Assembly: GCF_030814225.1 (NCBI RefSeq)
Contig: NZ_JAUSUR010000001.1
Location: 1,219,036 to 1,283,035, forward strand
Source of the DNA: Breznakia pachnodae
GTDB lineage: Bacteria; Bacillota_I; Bacilli_A; Erysipelotrichales; Erysipelotrichaceae
Direction: 5' to 3'
Length of the DNA: 64,000 nucleotides
The notes below the pieces were generated by a model that was given only the letters and a program-made list of their open reading frames with translations, searched no databases and was not told the DNA's origin. Below, in pieces: positions 21,836 to 31,211 of the stretch. Made by a program: the position numbers and the translations under genes. Position 1 is the stretch's first letter. Every line of letters starts with the position of its first letter.

Positions 21836-23755
21836 TTATTTAATTGCAACACTTAATGCACTAATAAAATTTTCATAATTTGGGTTTGCTAAAATCAAGC
21901 TTACAAAGGCTTCATTATTACTGAATTCAGATAAATAAGTCCATAAATTAAAAGCCTTTGGATTATCTTTTTCGACACTAATCAACAATACAATTTTTAC
22001 GATATTTCCACTGTTGTCCCACAGTAAATCATCCTCCAATATCGCTACTGCAATATGCGTTTTATCGGTCGTTGGATACATTGTATGCGGCATGGCAACA
22101 CGATTCCCATAATAGGTACCACCCATCATCTCCCGTGCCTGTACCTGTTCAATCAGCTTCTCAGTATCCTCTCCATGAATCGAGTTACATAATGTTTTAA
22201 TAATGTTTGATTTCCCTTTACTTTTCCCCACATAAAATGATTCACGTTTAAATAACTCTAGTATTTCTTCTTTACTCGTATACCCATCGATTGCCATCAT
22301 GATATTACGTCGATCTTCATCTCCTGGGAATTGTGATATCTGAAGCACATCACTATCAAAGAAGAAATCATTATCTTCCGTTGTACACACAACGGTATAA
22401 TCATCAAAATTTACTTGGTCTAAATCATATACATTCACAACATTCAAATCAGAAAACGCATTTCCCATCAAATACTTAATCCGTTCTCTCAGTAATAAGG
22501 TTTCACTTCGTTTAAGCGAACTAATTACTAATAACGTATTCTTCTGATCCGTCTTTTTATAAGACTCTAAAGCATTATTAAAATATATCGCAAAATACGA
22601 AGTTTCATCTTGAGTTATTTTATAGTTAAACTTTTTCTGTAATTCAAATGAAACAAGCGATGCAATATCAAATGCTAATGGATAGGTATTTCTAATATGA
22701 GGAAGTAATGAATTTTTTAATTGAATATCATACTTCAATCTTGTAAGTAATGGAATCATATGTAATGCCAAAGAAATACGAAGTTGAAAATTGTCAATAA
22801 AATCAAATCCAAACTTCTGCTTAATCACAATCATACTGTCCAATACAAAATCATCAATCTCTGTAGTAATATAAGATTCCTCATTATAATCTGATTTCCC
22901 TTTCAAATACACTGCAAGTTTAATTACTTCATTGTCTACAATTGGAATATTAAAGATCTTTGTACACTTTTTAAAGATTGTTTTCGCTATTTCAATTTCT
23001 TCATCCAATTCACTAATTTCTGATATCTTTTCATTCAGATAAAATCCATCATTAATTCTTCTCACAATAATATCCAAATGAACAATAAGATTTTGTAATG
23101 CAATATTAGAAATACGATACTTATACTCCGTTAATGTATTTACTAAAATATCTCCTAATTTAGGAGTGTATTCTGACATCTGTCCAATTCCCAAATATTC
23201 TGTATAGGTCTGTGACATATCAATATTTTCTTTGATAATACATTTTCTGATTTGCGCTTCGCTAGCGACAATCAGAATTCCTTTGTTACGTTTATTGGCA
23301 ATCTTTACATCATAACGATCCAACATTTCTTTCGCCAACTTCAAATCCCCAGTTAGAGTTGACTTCGAAACAAATAAGCGATCTGCTAAATGGTCAATTG
23401 TGATTCCTTGCTTTGAATTGAAAAGAATAGATACAATACGGTTGATACGATCTTTCTTAGAAGTTAACACCTGAGTCTTTAACACATCATCTACAGCTGC
23501 CAATAACTTCTCCATCTCTTTTTCATCTTCTACATTCAATTTACTACCCTTTGATGATATAGAAGTAATACTTAAGAAGTCATAGTTACTTATAACTTTT
23601 CTAATCTCACTGATATCATTTTGAATTGATCTAGCACTAACATTATATTTACTAGACAATTCTTTCGCTGATAAATATTCTCCTTTCGAATTATACAAAT
23701 CAATCAATAACTTTTTCTGTCTCTCACTCATCATGATATTACGATATTTTTCCAT
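21836..23755 (-). CDS. ManR/MtlR-type PRD transcription activator (HTH-PRD-PRD-EIIB-EIIA)
   Basis: 639-residue PTS-controlled DNA-binding activator. Order: HTH (about 10-65, LSAKELSSKYNVSARSIQND) and a second HTH (about 110-150, LADRLFVSKSTLTGDL), two PRDs (about 190-400), an EIIB-Gat-like domain (about 405-485; Cys in VVCTTEDN) and a fructose/mannitol-type EIIA domain (AMPHTMYPTTDKTHIA, His about 555). Phosphorylation by the PTS sets activity. It should activate the EIIB-to-MATE operon next to it. Sigma-54 is not required by this type; no -24/-12 element was seen. Confidence 0.88.
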   Translation of the reverse strand: MEKYRNIMMSERQKKLLIDLYNSKGEYLSAKELSSKYNVSARSIQNDISEIRKVISNYDFLSITSISSKGSKLNVEDEKEMEKLLAAVDDVLKTQVLTSKKDRINRIVSILFNSKQGITIDHLADRLFVSKSTLTGDLKLAKEMLDRYDVKIANKRNKGILIVASEAQIRKCIIKENIDMSQTYTEYLGIGQMSEYTPKLGDILVNTLTEYKYRISNIALQNLIVHLDIIVRRINDGFYLNEKISEISELDEEIEIAKTIFKKCTKIFNIPIVDNEVIKLAVYLKGKSDYNEESYITTEIDDFVLDSMIVIKQKFGFDFIDNFQLRISLALHMIPLLTRLKYDIQLKNSLLPHIRNTYPLAFDIASLVSFELQKKFNYKITQDETSYFAIYFNNALESYKKTDQKNTLLVISSLKRSETLLLRERIKYLMGNAFSDLNVVNVYDLDQVNFDDYTVVCTTEDNDFFFDSDVLQISQFPGDEDRRNIMMAIDGYTSKEEILELFKRESFYVGKSKGKSNIIKTLCNSIHGEDTEKLIEQVQAREMMGGTYYGNRVAMPHTMYPTTDKTHIAVAILEDDLLWDNSGNIVKIVLLISVEKDNPKAFNLWTYLSEFSNNEAFVSLILANPNYENFISALSVAIK

Positions 23756-23978
23756 AACTTTTGTCCCCTTTATACTGACAATCTAACTTAAGTCTTTTAC
23801 TCTTATAATATAACATGCACTCCTTATATATAATTCATTCTTTTTCATCAATGGTTGCGCAAAACACTAATTTAAAAAATTAGATGTATGTTCAAAGGTC
23901 ACACCTTAACTTAATTGATTACTATTTAATTTGCTCAATATGCTATAATAATTTCATAGAAAAATTAAAGGAGAACAT

Positions 23979-25166
23979 ATGCCATTTATTAATGTAAAAT
24001 GTGAAAGTTGTGGTGGAGACGTACAACTTGATGATGCTTTAAAACAAGGATTTTGTATGTATTGTGGATCAAAGATTGTATTTGTGAATGAACAAACCAA
24101 CACTGGTGGTAAAGATCTAACAAACCTATTGATCTTAGCGAAAACTGCCTATAACAATGCAAACTACGAGGAAACATTGCGCTATGCAAATGAAATATTA
24201 GAAGTGAAGTTAGATAATTATGAAGCTTGGGAATTAAAAGGAAAGGCTTCTGGTCATTTATCTACTATTGATAATATTAGAATAAAGGAAACTACATTTG
24301 CTTTTGAAAAAGCAATAGAAAATAGTCCTAAGAATAAAAATGAATATAGAGTAGAACTAGCTGAAACTTATAAAGAACTATGTAATGCTGTTATTGATAA
24401 ATGTACAAATGTGGATACAAATAACTGGACAACACAGTCATCAGAAAAGCTAACTTCAGCAATGGCTTTATTAGCAACTGAAGCAGATAACTTTTTAGGT
24501 ACTATGAAAAACACAAATGATGAACCGCTTAATAGTGAAGTACTAATACATATGAGTTCCAAACTGTATACAGCAGGAGTATCAATATATAACAATGCGA
24601 AAGGATTCCTTAGATTACCAGATTCTCAGAAAACTGGTATCCTTTGGCAAGAATATATCAACAAAAGCAATAGTGCCAGAGCAATGCTGTTAGTTGCAAT
24701 TGATCATTATCAAACGGATTTTGATAATAAAACAATTGCACTAAAAGAATTAATCGATATTAACTCAGATATGATATATTCAGGAAGTTATGAATATAAA
24801 ATTAACAGGAAAACCAAAGAAGGAGAATATGTAAAAGATAAAACCCTTCCACACGCGGAAATGTCAGCATTGGTCAGTGAAAACAAAGAACTAAGAGCAC
24901 AAATTAAACAGGTAGACTATGATAAAGTTGATCTTGCGAATCAAAACTTTCAAAAATATCGTGAGGAACATGCTGCTGAATATGAACGATTGGTTGCTGA
25001 GCATAAAGCTATTAATGCAGAATTAGATGAGATATCTGATATGCCTGGTTTTCTAATTGGAGATAAAGCCAAGAAGAAAAAAGAACTAAAAAAAGATGCA
25101 GAAAGAAGATTTGATGCGATTAGAGAATTATTAAAACCATTTGGTGGAGTTCGAAGATTAGATTAA
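23979..25166 (+). CDS. Zinc-ribbon, TPR-like and coiled-coil protein of unknown function
   Basis: 395 residues. N-terminal zinc ribbon with two CxxC pairs (KCESCGGDV and FCMYCGSKI) followed by helical TPR-like repeats (NANYEETLRYANEILE, NYEAWELKGKASGH) and a C-terminal coiled coil (about 295-380, MSALVSENKELRAQIKQVDY). No signal or membrane segment. Zinc-ribbon plus TPR proteins of this kind are common orphan genes in Firmicutes. Monocistronic with a clear AAAGGAG site and terminator. I cannot assign a role. Confidence 0.75.
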   Translation: MPFINVKCESCGGDVQLDDALKQGFCMYCGSKIVFVNEQTNTGGKDLTNLLILAKTAYNNANYEETLRYANEILEVKLDNYEAWELKGKASGHLSTIDNIRIKETTFAFEKAIENSPKNKNEYRVELAETYKELCNAVIDKCTNVDTNNWTTQSSEKLTSAMALLATEADNFLGTMKNTNDEPLNSEVLIHMSSKLYTAGVSIYNNAKGFLRLPDSQKTGILWQEYINKSNSARAMLLVAIDHYQTDFDNKTIALKELIDINSDMIYSGSYEYKINRKTKEGEYVKDKTLPHAEMSALVSENKELRAQIKQVDYDKVDLANQNFQKYREEHAAEYERLVAEHKAINAELDEISDMPGFLIGDKAKKKKELKKDAERRFDAIRELLKPFGGVRRLD

Positions 25167-25201
25167 TTAATTATTCTTAAATTATTTAGAATAGAACAGT
25201 C

Positions 25202-25228
25202 AAAAAGGGGAAGTCGATTCCCCTTTTT
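25202..25228. terminator. Bidirectional terminator
   Basis: AAAAAGGGGAA / TTCCCCTTTTT hairpin between convergent genes (zinc-ribbon gene on +, PfpI on -). Confidence 0.9.
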
Positions 25229-25259
25229 GTTTGATTATTAATACTACAGGATAAATTAA

Positions 25260-25838
25260 TTAGTAACCCATTGCCGCTTTAACCTCAACAGCTTTTTGTT
25301 TTGATGTTAACATTTCTAGTAATTGAAAGGCTACATCAACAGCAGTTTTTGGACAAGAGGAAGTTATTATATTGTCATCAACAACCAGCCATTCATCGCC
25401 CAAGATAACCCCATAATCTGCTAACTCATTTCTTTTATATCCACCTCTAAGATGATATGTGGTAGCTTTTTTATCTTTTAAAATTCCACTTTTAGCTAAA
25501 GGAAAAGCAGCTACACATACGGAAGCAATTATTTTTTGCTTTTGATTAAAGTCTTGAATCAGTTTTAATGTCTTTTCATTATAAGCTTCATTATAAAATC
25601 CATACTCTTCAAACCCACCTGGGATTGCTAGAGCATCATAATCATCAATTACCACATCATCAATTAAGATATCTGTCTCTATAGAAACCCCAAATGTACT
25701 TTTTACTATGTTAGTATAACCACAAATATCAACTTCAATATCACAGTCATAGTCATCACGAGCCCAACCCATTACATCAATAAAGGGACTTAATTCCATT
25801 GTTTCAAATGCGTTTAAACATAAAAGTAGAATTTTCAT
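25260..25838 (-). CDS. DJ-1/PfpI family protein
   Basis: 192-residue class I glutamine amidotransferase-like fold. The nucleophile elbow is IIASVCVAAFPLAKSG (Cys about 109) and the acidic partner lies in AIPGGFEEYG. Members include deglycase/chaperone and stress proteins. Divergent from the tetR-osmC pair, with a matching operator copy on its -10, so it is likely repressed by that TetR and induced by oxidative or electrophile stress. Confidence 0.88.
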   Translation of the reverse strand: MKILLLCLNAFETMELSPFIDVMGWARDDYDCDIEVDICGYTNIVKSTFGVSIETDILIDDVVIDDYDALAIPGGFEEYGFYNEAYNEKTLKLIQDFNQKQKIIASVCVAAFPLAKSGILKDKKATTYHLRGGYKRNELADYGVILGDEWLVVDDNIITSSCPKTAVDVAFQLLEMLTSKQKAVEVKAAMGY

Positions 25839-25875
25839 ATTAACATCCTTTCACTGTAGTAGTTTATATAGAAGT

Positions 25876-25904
25876 ATTATAGCGATATTTAAGTATTCAA
25901 ACAA
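25876..25904 (-). promoter_or_regulatory. Promoter and operator of the PfpI gene
   Basis: TTGTTT (25904-25899), 17-base spacer, TATAAT (25881-25876). The 18-mer TATAGCGATATTTAAGTA (25878-25895, + strand) covers the -10 and spacer and recurs at 25972 with one mismatch. Confidence 0.6.
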
Positions 25905-25937
25905 TAGTCAAATTTGACATGAAGTATTTAAATCAAG

Positions 25938-25989
25938 TTGACACATCATCTTATTTTTGATAATTTATATATATAGCGATATATAAGTA
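25938..25989 (+). promoter_or_regulatory. Promoter and operator of tetR-osmC
   Basis: TTGACA (25938-25943), 17-base spacer, TAATTT (25961-25966). The operator copy TATAGCGATATATAAGTA (25972-25989) covers the expected transcript start. The TATAGCGATA core is a near-palindrome, suited to a TetR dimer. Confidence 0.6.
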
Positions 25990-26014
25990 ACTATTAAGTA
26001 AGGTGGTGCGAAAA

Positions 26015-26584
26015 ATGAATATGAAAGAAACAATTGCTATTAATGCCAGAAAACAATTTGATAAACATGGCTATCATGGTGCGGCATTACGTGAGGTTTG
26101 CGAAATGTCAAACTGTAAAATGCCAACGCTTTACTACTATTATAAAAACAAGGAAATCTTATATGATTGTGTTGTGGGTGAAGCATTTATTGAATTAGTA
26201 TCGCGTCTATGGGAACAGTTGCCTACCAATGTGGATATAAAAGAATACTCTACATTGATGGTTATTCAAAAGAAACACCTTACTGAAGATGAACGTATCA
26301 TTTATCGATTAGCCATGAAAACCTGGCTTGGATTTGAGGAATGTGGACAGTGTAGAGAAAGATTATTGGACTGGGAGCAGACTACTTATGATAATAGTTG
26401 GAAACAATATCAAGACATTGTCGGATCAAAACAATGGGCAAAATTTATTAGTCGATCAATCACATCAATTATCCAACGGATTATTCTCTTAAATGAGGAG
26501 ATATCTGATAATGAAATACGTGAAGAAATTATAATGATTTTTGAAGTTGCATCAAGTTCAAAAGATAAAATTAGAAAGGAGTAA
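26015..26584 (+). CDS. TetR family transcriptional regulator
   Basis: About 189 residues. N-terminal HTH: NARKQFDKHGYHGAALREVC and MPTLYYYYKNKEILYDCV are classical TetR helix 1-3 features; the C-terminal half is a helical ligand domain with Cys residues (EECGQCRERLLDW) that could sense thiol-reactive compounds. ATG 26015 chosen by the AAGGTGG site eight bases upstream. Followed after 4 bases by osmC. Confidence 0.9.
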   Translation: MNMKETIAINARKQFDKHGYHGAALREVCEMSNCKMPTLYYYYKNKEILYDCVVGEAFIELVSRLWEQLPTNVDIKEYSTLMVIQKKHLTEDERIIYRLAMKTWLGFEECGQCRERLLDWEQTTYDNSWKQYQDIVGSKQWAKFISRSITSIIQRIILLNEEISDNEIREEIIMIFEVASSSKDKIRKE

Positions 26585-26588
26585 CCAT

Positions 26589-27011
26589 ATGGATACTATA
26601 AATATAAAACTTAAAACAATAGATGATAAAGCAATGTTCAGCGCTACAGCACGTGATAATCCTGAATTAATAATAGATTATTTTCCACCTGTTGGTACTG
26701 GAAATGGCTATACTTCTCTCGAGTTACTTATGGCAAGTTTTGCTTCATGTGTCAGCACAACTATCTTAAGCCTTTTACGTCATAAAATGCAGAAAACAGT
26801 AGATGGCATTTCAATAAATGTTAATGGGACTGTTCGTGAACGTCATCCAAAGGCATTGGAGCACATGCATGTCGACTTAAACATAAAAGCTAATAATTTA
26901 TCTGAAGATGATGTACAACATGCACTAAAAATTTCAGAGGAATCATTTTGTCCAGTTTGGTCAATGATTAAAGGTAATGTAACAATAGATTTTGATGTAT
27001 CTATTTCATAA
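26589..27011 (+). CDS. OsmC/Ohr family peroxiredoxin-like protein
   Basis: About 140 residues with the two catalytic cysteines in MASFASCVSTTIL and EESFCPVWSMIKG. The family reduces organic hydroperoxides. Operon with TetR, divergent from PfpI: a small oxidative-stress cluster. AAGGAG site fits ATG 26589. Confidence 0.88.
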   Translation: MDTINIKLKTIDDKAMFSATARDNPELIIDYFPPVGTGNGYTSLELLMASFASCVSTTILSLLRHKMQKTVDGISINVNGTVRERHPKALEHMHVDLNIKANNLSEDDVQHALKISEESFCPVWSMIKGNVTIDFDVSIS

Positions 27012-27040
27012 TCTAAAATAACGTATTAATATAATTGAAG

Positions 27041-27077
27041 AAACCGTATAAGCAAATATAAACTTATACGGTTTTAT
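27041..27077. terminator. Terminator after osmC
   Basis: AAACCGTATAAG / CTTATACGGTTTT hairpin. Confidence 0.85.
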
Positions 27078-27150
27078 ATTATCTGTCATATAAATTCATA
27101 ATAGATGATCACGCATAATATATAATTATTTTTTTATTTGTAAGAAATTA

Positions 27151-27183
27151 GAAAAAGAACACTCACTAATAGAATGTTCTTTA
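27151..27183 (-). terminator. Terminator after the frameshifted surface protein
   Basis: AAGAACA / TGTTCTT stem followed by a T-rich tail on the minus strand, 18 bases after the stop. Confidence 0.65.
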
Positions 27184-27200
27184 TAAGATATTGGTTATTG

Positions 27201-29376
27201 TTATATTTTTGACTTCTTTCGTCTAACTCCATATAAAACTATAAGCAATGAAATACCTGCCATTCCTATATACCATGCATTATTAGTATCATCACCAGTC
27301 TGAACACTCTGACTAATACTTATACCGTCTTTTGTAGCAGTACTAGGATTAACGATAAAAGATAAAGGTGATTTACGATAGTAAACTTTCAATACTAGAC
27401 TTCCATCTTCTACTATCACTCCACTTATTTTGGTTCCATTTACTGAATTTGTATATACATAACCATTATATGTCTTTATATTCGCATTCACTACTGAACC
27501 AATTGTTCCTGAGAAGTTGTCTGTATCTTTTAGTGTGTAAGATCCATTTGGTTGTTGCAAGTAATATTCTACTCTATATGCCGCAGTTTCATTTACACTT
27601 ACATTTGCTTTGTAATAAAGTTTTAATGTTAGACTTCCATCACTTACTATAATACCACTTACTTTCGTTCCAGTTATTGTACTGTCATATGTATATCCTT
27701 CATATGTCTTTGTAATTGCAGTTACTGTTTTTCCAATTTCCCCTGTAAGATTTTCTGTATCTTTTAATGTAACTAATCCATCTGTTTGTTTTTAAATAAT
27801 GTTCTACTTTATATGAGGCATTCTTATTTACTACTATATTTGCTTTATAATAAAGTTTTAACGTTAAACTTCCATCACCTGCTACAGTACCACTTACTTT
27901 TGTTCCACTTATTGTACTGTCATATGTGTAACCTGTATATGTTTTTGGAGAAGCATTCACTGTAGCATTAATTAAGCCAGACAAAGTCTCTGTGTCTTTT
28001 AATTTATAAGTACCATCGGTTTGCTCTTGATAATGTTCTACTTTATAATTTGCAGTTGTAACTTTTGGAGTCCATTTTGCATATAATGTCATGTCTCTAG
28101 TTATCGCAGTATTGAAATCCCACTGTTGTGATAATGCACTATCCTCATACCATCCTTCAAAATCAAAATCAGTTTTTGTTGGTATTGCTGGCATTGTAGC
28201 TAATGCGTCTTTTCTAACAACTTCATCTGCTACTGCACTACCGCCGTTCGAATTATAAGAAACAGTGAAGTACTCTGCCAATGGAACAATTGCATTTCCA
28301 GAAAGCGTTCTAGTTCCATCTCCACCAGGATTGACAACCTCAGAAAAATCGAAACTTACTTGTTGTGGAACAACACCACTAAAATTCCATGTGATTTTGC
28401 TATTGTCAGGTGAAACAGTACCACCATCTGAAATGTTTGTAGGCATTACAAAATTACCATTCACTTTAATTGGATTATCAATCACAACTTGATTATTTGA
28501 AATACTTACTTCTGATAATTCTACTGCTTGGTTATTAAAGTAAGCAAAATGGCTAAAGTCTTTAACTATATCATACATCTCAGGACTAATCTGAGAAATC
28601 TTATTACCATCTGCCATGATGTTAAATAGATTTATATTCTCTTCAATTGGTGAAAGATCAGTTATTTTGTTATTTGAAAATTGAAGGGTTCCCAATGTTT
28701 GTGTTCCTCTTAACGGCTCTAGACTTTCTACCTGGTTATCAGCAAAATATAGTCGATATATTGAAGGCATATTTTCTACTGGAGTAAGATCACTTACATT
28801 ATTATATCCAAGATTTAAATCCCACATACCTGTCATATCTTTCAATGGCTCAATATCTGAAATATTATTTGTACGCAAGTTTAGCATTGTTATCGATGTT
28901 AGATCTGCGATTGGTGATAAATCACTAATTTTATTATTGTTTAATGTCAAAATTGTTAAATTAGGTAAATTAGCACCTTCTAATGTTGCCAGTACATCAT
29001 CTGTAATTCCATTATTACTCGCGTCAATTTTTGTAAGCTGTGTCATATTTTTCAAAGGTGTAAAATCTTGAATATTTGCTCCAATTAACTGAACCGTATG
29101 AATTTTAGTTAATCGATCAATACCTGTTAAATCCTTGGCTCTTCCATTCACATTACTGCACGCAAGTGTAGCATTATAATAATTCGCTGCATCTTCTATT
29201 GGAGTGTCTTCAGTAAATCCTTTCCCATAAGCATTGTTGATAACACACGCTTTTAATACATCGTCTGCGAATACATCGCCAATGGTATCACCTGCAGCAT
29301 TCATTGATGTATTTCCTCCTGCTATAATACTAATTCCAATCATTATTACGATAAGCATATTTATATATTTTTTCAT
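27201..29376 (-). pseudogene. LRR/InlB-repeat/MucBP-like cell-wall protein, frameshifted near the C-terminus
   Basis: A secreted adhesin read in two frames. Frame 1 (29376-27700): signal peptide (MLIVIMIGISIIAG), internalin-like leucine-rich repeats (about 75-265), a beta-sandwich, one InlB-type repeat (FEGWYEDSALSQQWDF, LYAKWTP) and MucBP-like repeats (YKVEHYQEQTDGTYKLKDTE, TLKLYYKAN). At 27789-27793 a run of five A on the coding strand shifts the frame; with four A the text continues YLK-QTDGLVTLKDTENLTGE through two more repeats to SQSVQTGDDTNN, a hydrophobic helix and RRKK, a sortase anchor. As given, the frame-1 product (558 residues) loses its anchor. It lies 14 bases after the membrane-tethered sigma factor gene and shares its promoter. 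It could be a true mutation, phase variation or a sequencing error. Confidence 0.85.
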
Positions 29377-29389
29377 GTTCTCTCCTTAC

Positions 29390-30715
29390 TTATTGAATTT
29401 TAATATTAAGTTCATTCCCAGCATTATCCTTAACAAATAATTCATGGGTAGAATAATTATTGTCATTTTGAATAATAAGTTTACTATTCTCTATATCCAT
29501 TACATATTCATTCGCCAGTACACCATTTTTGTAATGAGTAATGCTTCCCCAGTCAATTCCTGAAAGATCATCGCTCAATAAAATAACAAATGTATCACCT
29601 TCTGTAGTACCTGTAGCAACTGGACTATTTCGATCAAACATTGTGACTGTAATCTCTTTCTCATCAATTGTATCGTTATCTTTTAATAGTTTAACAACGT
29701 ATGTTCCATTGTTATCAATTTGAAGTGTCTCTATTTCATTTACTAGAATCTTATCGAAATTACTATTGGTCGTTGTAACATCAATATCGAGAACTGAGTT
29801 TCTCCAATTTGGATCATAATTAATATCTTCTATTTTTGCTACTGGAATTTCAGGTAACATCTCTTCCATTGGCGGTGGATCAAATGTAATATTTTTTTCT
29901 TCAACATTATTATTTTTGCTCAACAAAATACCACCACCTAAAACAGTAGCAGTTGTTAATCCTCCAATAATAACTTTTGATAAAAAGGTAATTCCTCCTG
30001 CAGCTGATGTCGCAGTGGCTGCCCCACCACCGATTGCAATCAGTAAGATACGTTCTGCAGATGCTTCGTTTATTCCTAATTCATATCTTTGAAAAAGTAA
30101 CTCATATGCCTCATACATTAATGCAGGTGTAAGTATTGCAAATCCATAATTATTATGGATTCCATGCTTTTCCAAATCGATTCTTAGTATCTTTTTTATT
30201 TTCACTAGTCTAGTTCCAATTGTGCTTTTGGGAACATCAAGAATTTCTGATATTTCCTCAATTTTCAGTTCCTCAAAAAACCTAAGTACACCAACCATTC
30301 GCAACTGATCACTCATACCATCTAGAGAACTCATGATCACTTCTTTTATTCTTTCATTTTCAATCTTATCAACAATATCTACTTTCTTCGTATCTGCAAA
30401 ATCTTCAACTTGAACATCATCTGATAATTCATACACTACTAACTTTCTTCGATTACGGTTTTGACATATCCGATATGTTAAAACATGCAACCAAGAACTA
30501 AATGCTTTCGGTGTTTTTAATGTATGAATTTGTTTGTGTACTTTAATAAATACTTCCTGTACAACATCTTTTGCTGTATCTTCATTTTTAAAGTATTGAA
30601 CCCCCATAAAGTACACTCGTTTATAGAAAGTTCTATAAATTTCTGAAAATGCTTCAGTATCGCCTTGCATGGCCTTAGAAATCGTTTCTTCTGAAACCGT
30701 ATTAGGTTCATTCAA
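29390..30715 (-). CDS. ECF sigma factor fused to transmembrane and extracellular domain
   Basis: 441 residues. Sigma region 2 (about 22-90, FKNEDTAKDVVQEVFIKVHK) and region 4 (about 130-180, EISEILDVPKSTIGTRLVKI) form an ECF sigma factor. Then come a linker, a Gly/Ala-rich membrane segment (about 219-262, KVIIGGLTTATVLGGGILL) and an outside domain of about 175 residues with an Ig-like end (FVILLSDDLSGIDWGS, LFVKDNAGNELNIKI). The sigma part faces the cytoplasm and the sensor part the outside; release may need proteolysis. Translation seems to start at TTG 30715; an ATG-TAG pair lies between the GGAGG site and this TTG. Cotranscribed with the surface protein at 27201; ECF promoter at 31025-31052. 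Paralogue: 51754-53103. Confidence 0.87.
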   Translation of the reverse strand: MNEPNTVSEETISKAMQGDTEAFSEIYRTFYKRVYFMGVQYFKNEDTAKDVVQEVFIKVHKQIHTLKTPKAFSSWLHVLTYRICQNRNRRKLVVYELSDDVQVEDFADTKKVDIVDKIENERIKEVIMSSLDGMSDQLRMVGVLRFFEELKIEEISEILDVPKSTIGTRLVKIKKILRIDLEKHGIHNNYGFAILTPALMYEAYELLFQRYELGINEASAERILLIAIGGGAATATSAAGGITFLSKVIIGGLTTATVLGGGILLSKNNNVEEKNITFDPPPMEEMLPEIPVAKIEDINYDPNWRNSVLDIDVTTTNSNFDKILVNEIETLQIDNNGTYVVKLLKDNDTIDEKEITVTMFDRNSPVATGTTEGDTFVILLSDDLSGIDWGSITHYKNGVLANEYVMDIENSKLIIQNDNNYSTHELFVKDNAGNELNIKIQ

Positions 30716-31024
30716 AACTACATGCCCTCCTTTCTAATCTTTGCCTCCCTGTGTCCATTAATGTTTTATATCGCTCAGCTTATTCACCATAAATTAACAC
30801 TAATAGAGTCATACTTATATTTTATTGATACCAGACTATTATTAAGACACAATAAGAAAATATTTTTTCGGTTCTTTTATGATTTTGTCATTTTAAATTG
30901 TTTTTCAAATAATAATTGATATTCATTTAAATATAATTTTACTTCATTTCAAACATAAAACGTCAAACAATAAATACATTGTTAGACGCCAGTATAGTAT
31001 AAATATGTCTGCCTACCTATATCT

Positions 31025-31052
31025 TAGTCGTAATAAAATATCATATCGTTCA
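31025..31052 (-). promoter_or_regulatory. ECF promoter of sigma-fusion operon 1
   Basis: TGAACG (31052-31047), 16-base spacer, CGACTA (31030-31025). The same hexamers and spacing occur at 53259-53286 and 31184-31211. Confidence 0.8.
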
Positions 31053-31183
31053 CTTATTATTTCATCTTAGCAATAAATATTTATCTTTTTCACTGTAACC
31101 ATAGATATAAAAGAGTATTAAATATATATGTCGAACTACTAATTAATTTAAACGTTCAGCATTACCGAACAGTTGTACCATAA

Positions 31184-31211
31184 TGAACGAAAGCTTTAGT
31201 ACTTTCGACTA
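31184..31211 (+). promoter_or_regulatory. ECF promoter of the solo ECF sigma gene
   Basis: TGAACG (31184-31189), 16-base spacer, CGACTA (31206-31211), about 200 bases before the start codon. Confidence 0.78.

Noticed and set aside
26850..26860. TGAACG within osmC, and TGAACG in the integrase start region
   Set aside because: Inside coding DNA with no matching -10 box in position.
30722..30919. 65-codon plus-strand frame MPSFLIFASLCPLM...
   Set aside because: No ribosome site, AT-driven hydrophobic composition, and it lies in the leader of the sigma-fusion operon.
31155..31182. A fifth TGAACG (minus strand, at about 31152-31157)
   Set aside because: At a 16-base spacing the next hexamer is GTTCGA, not CGAC or CGTC.
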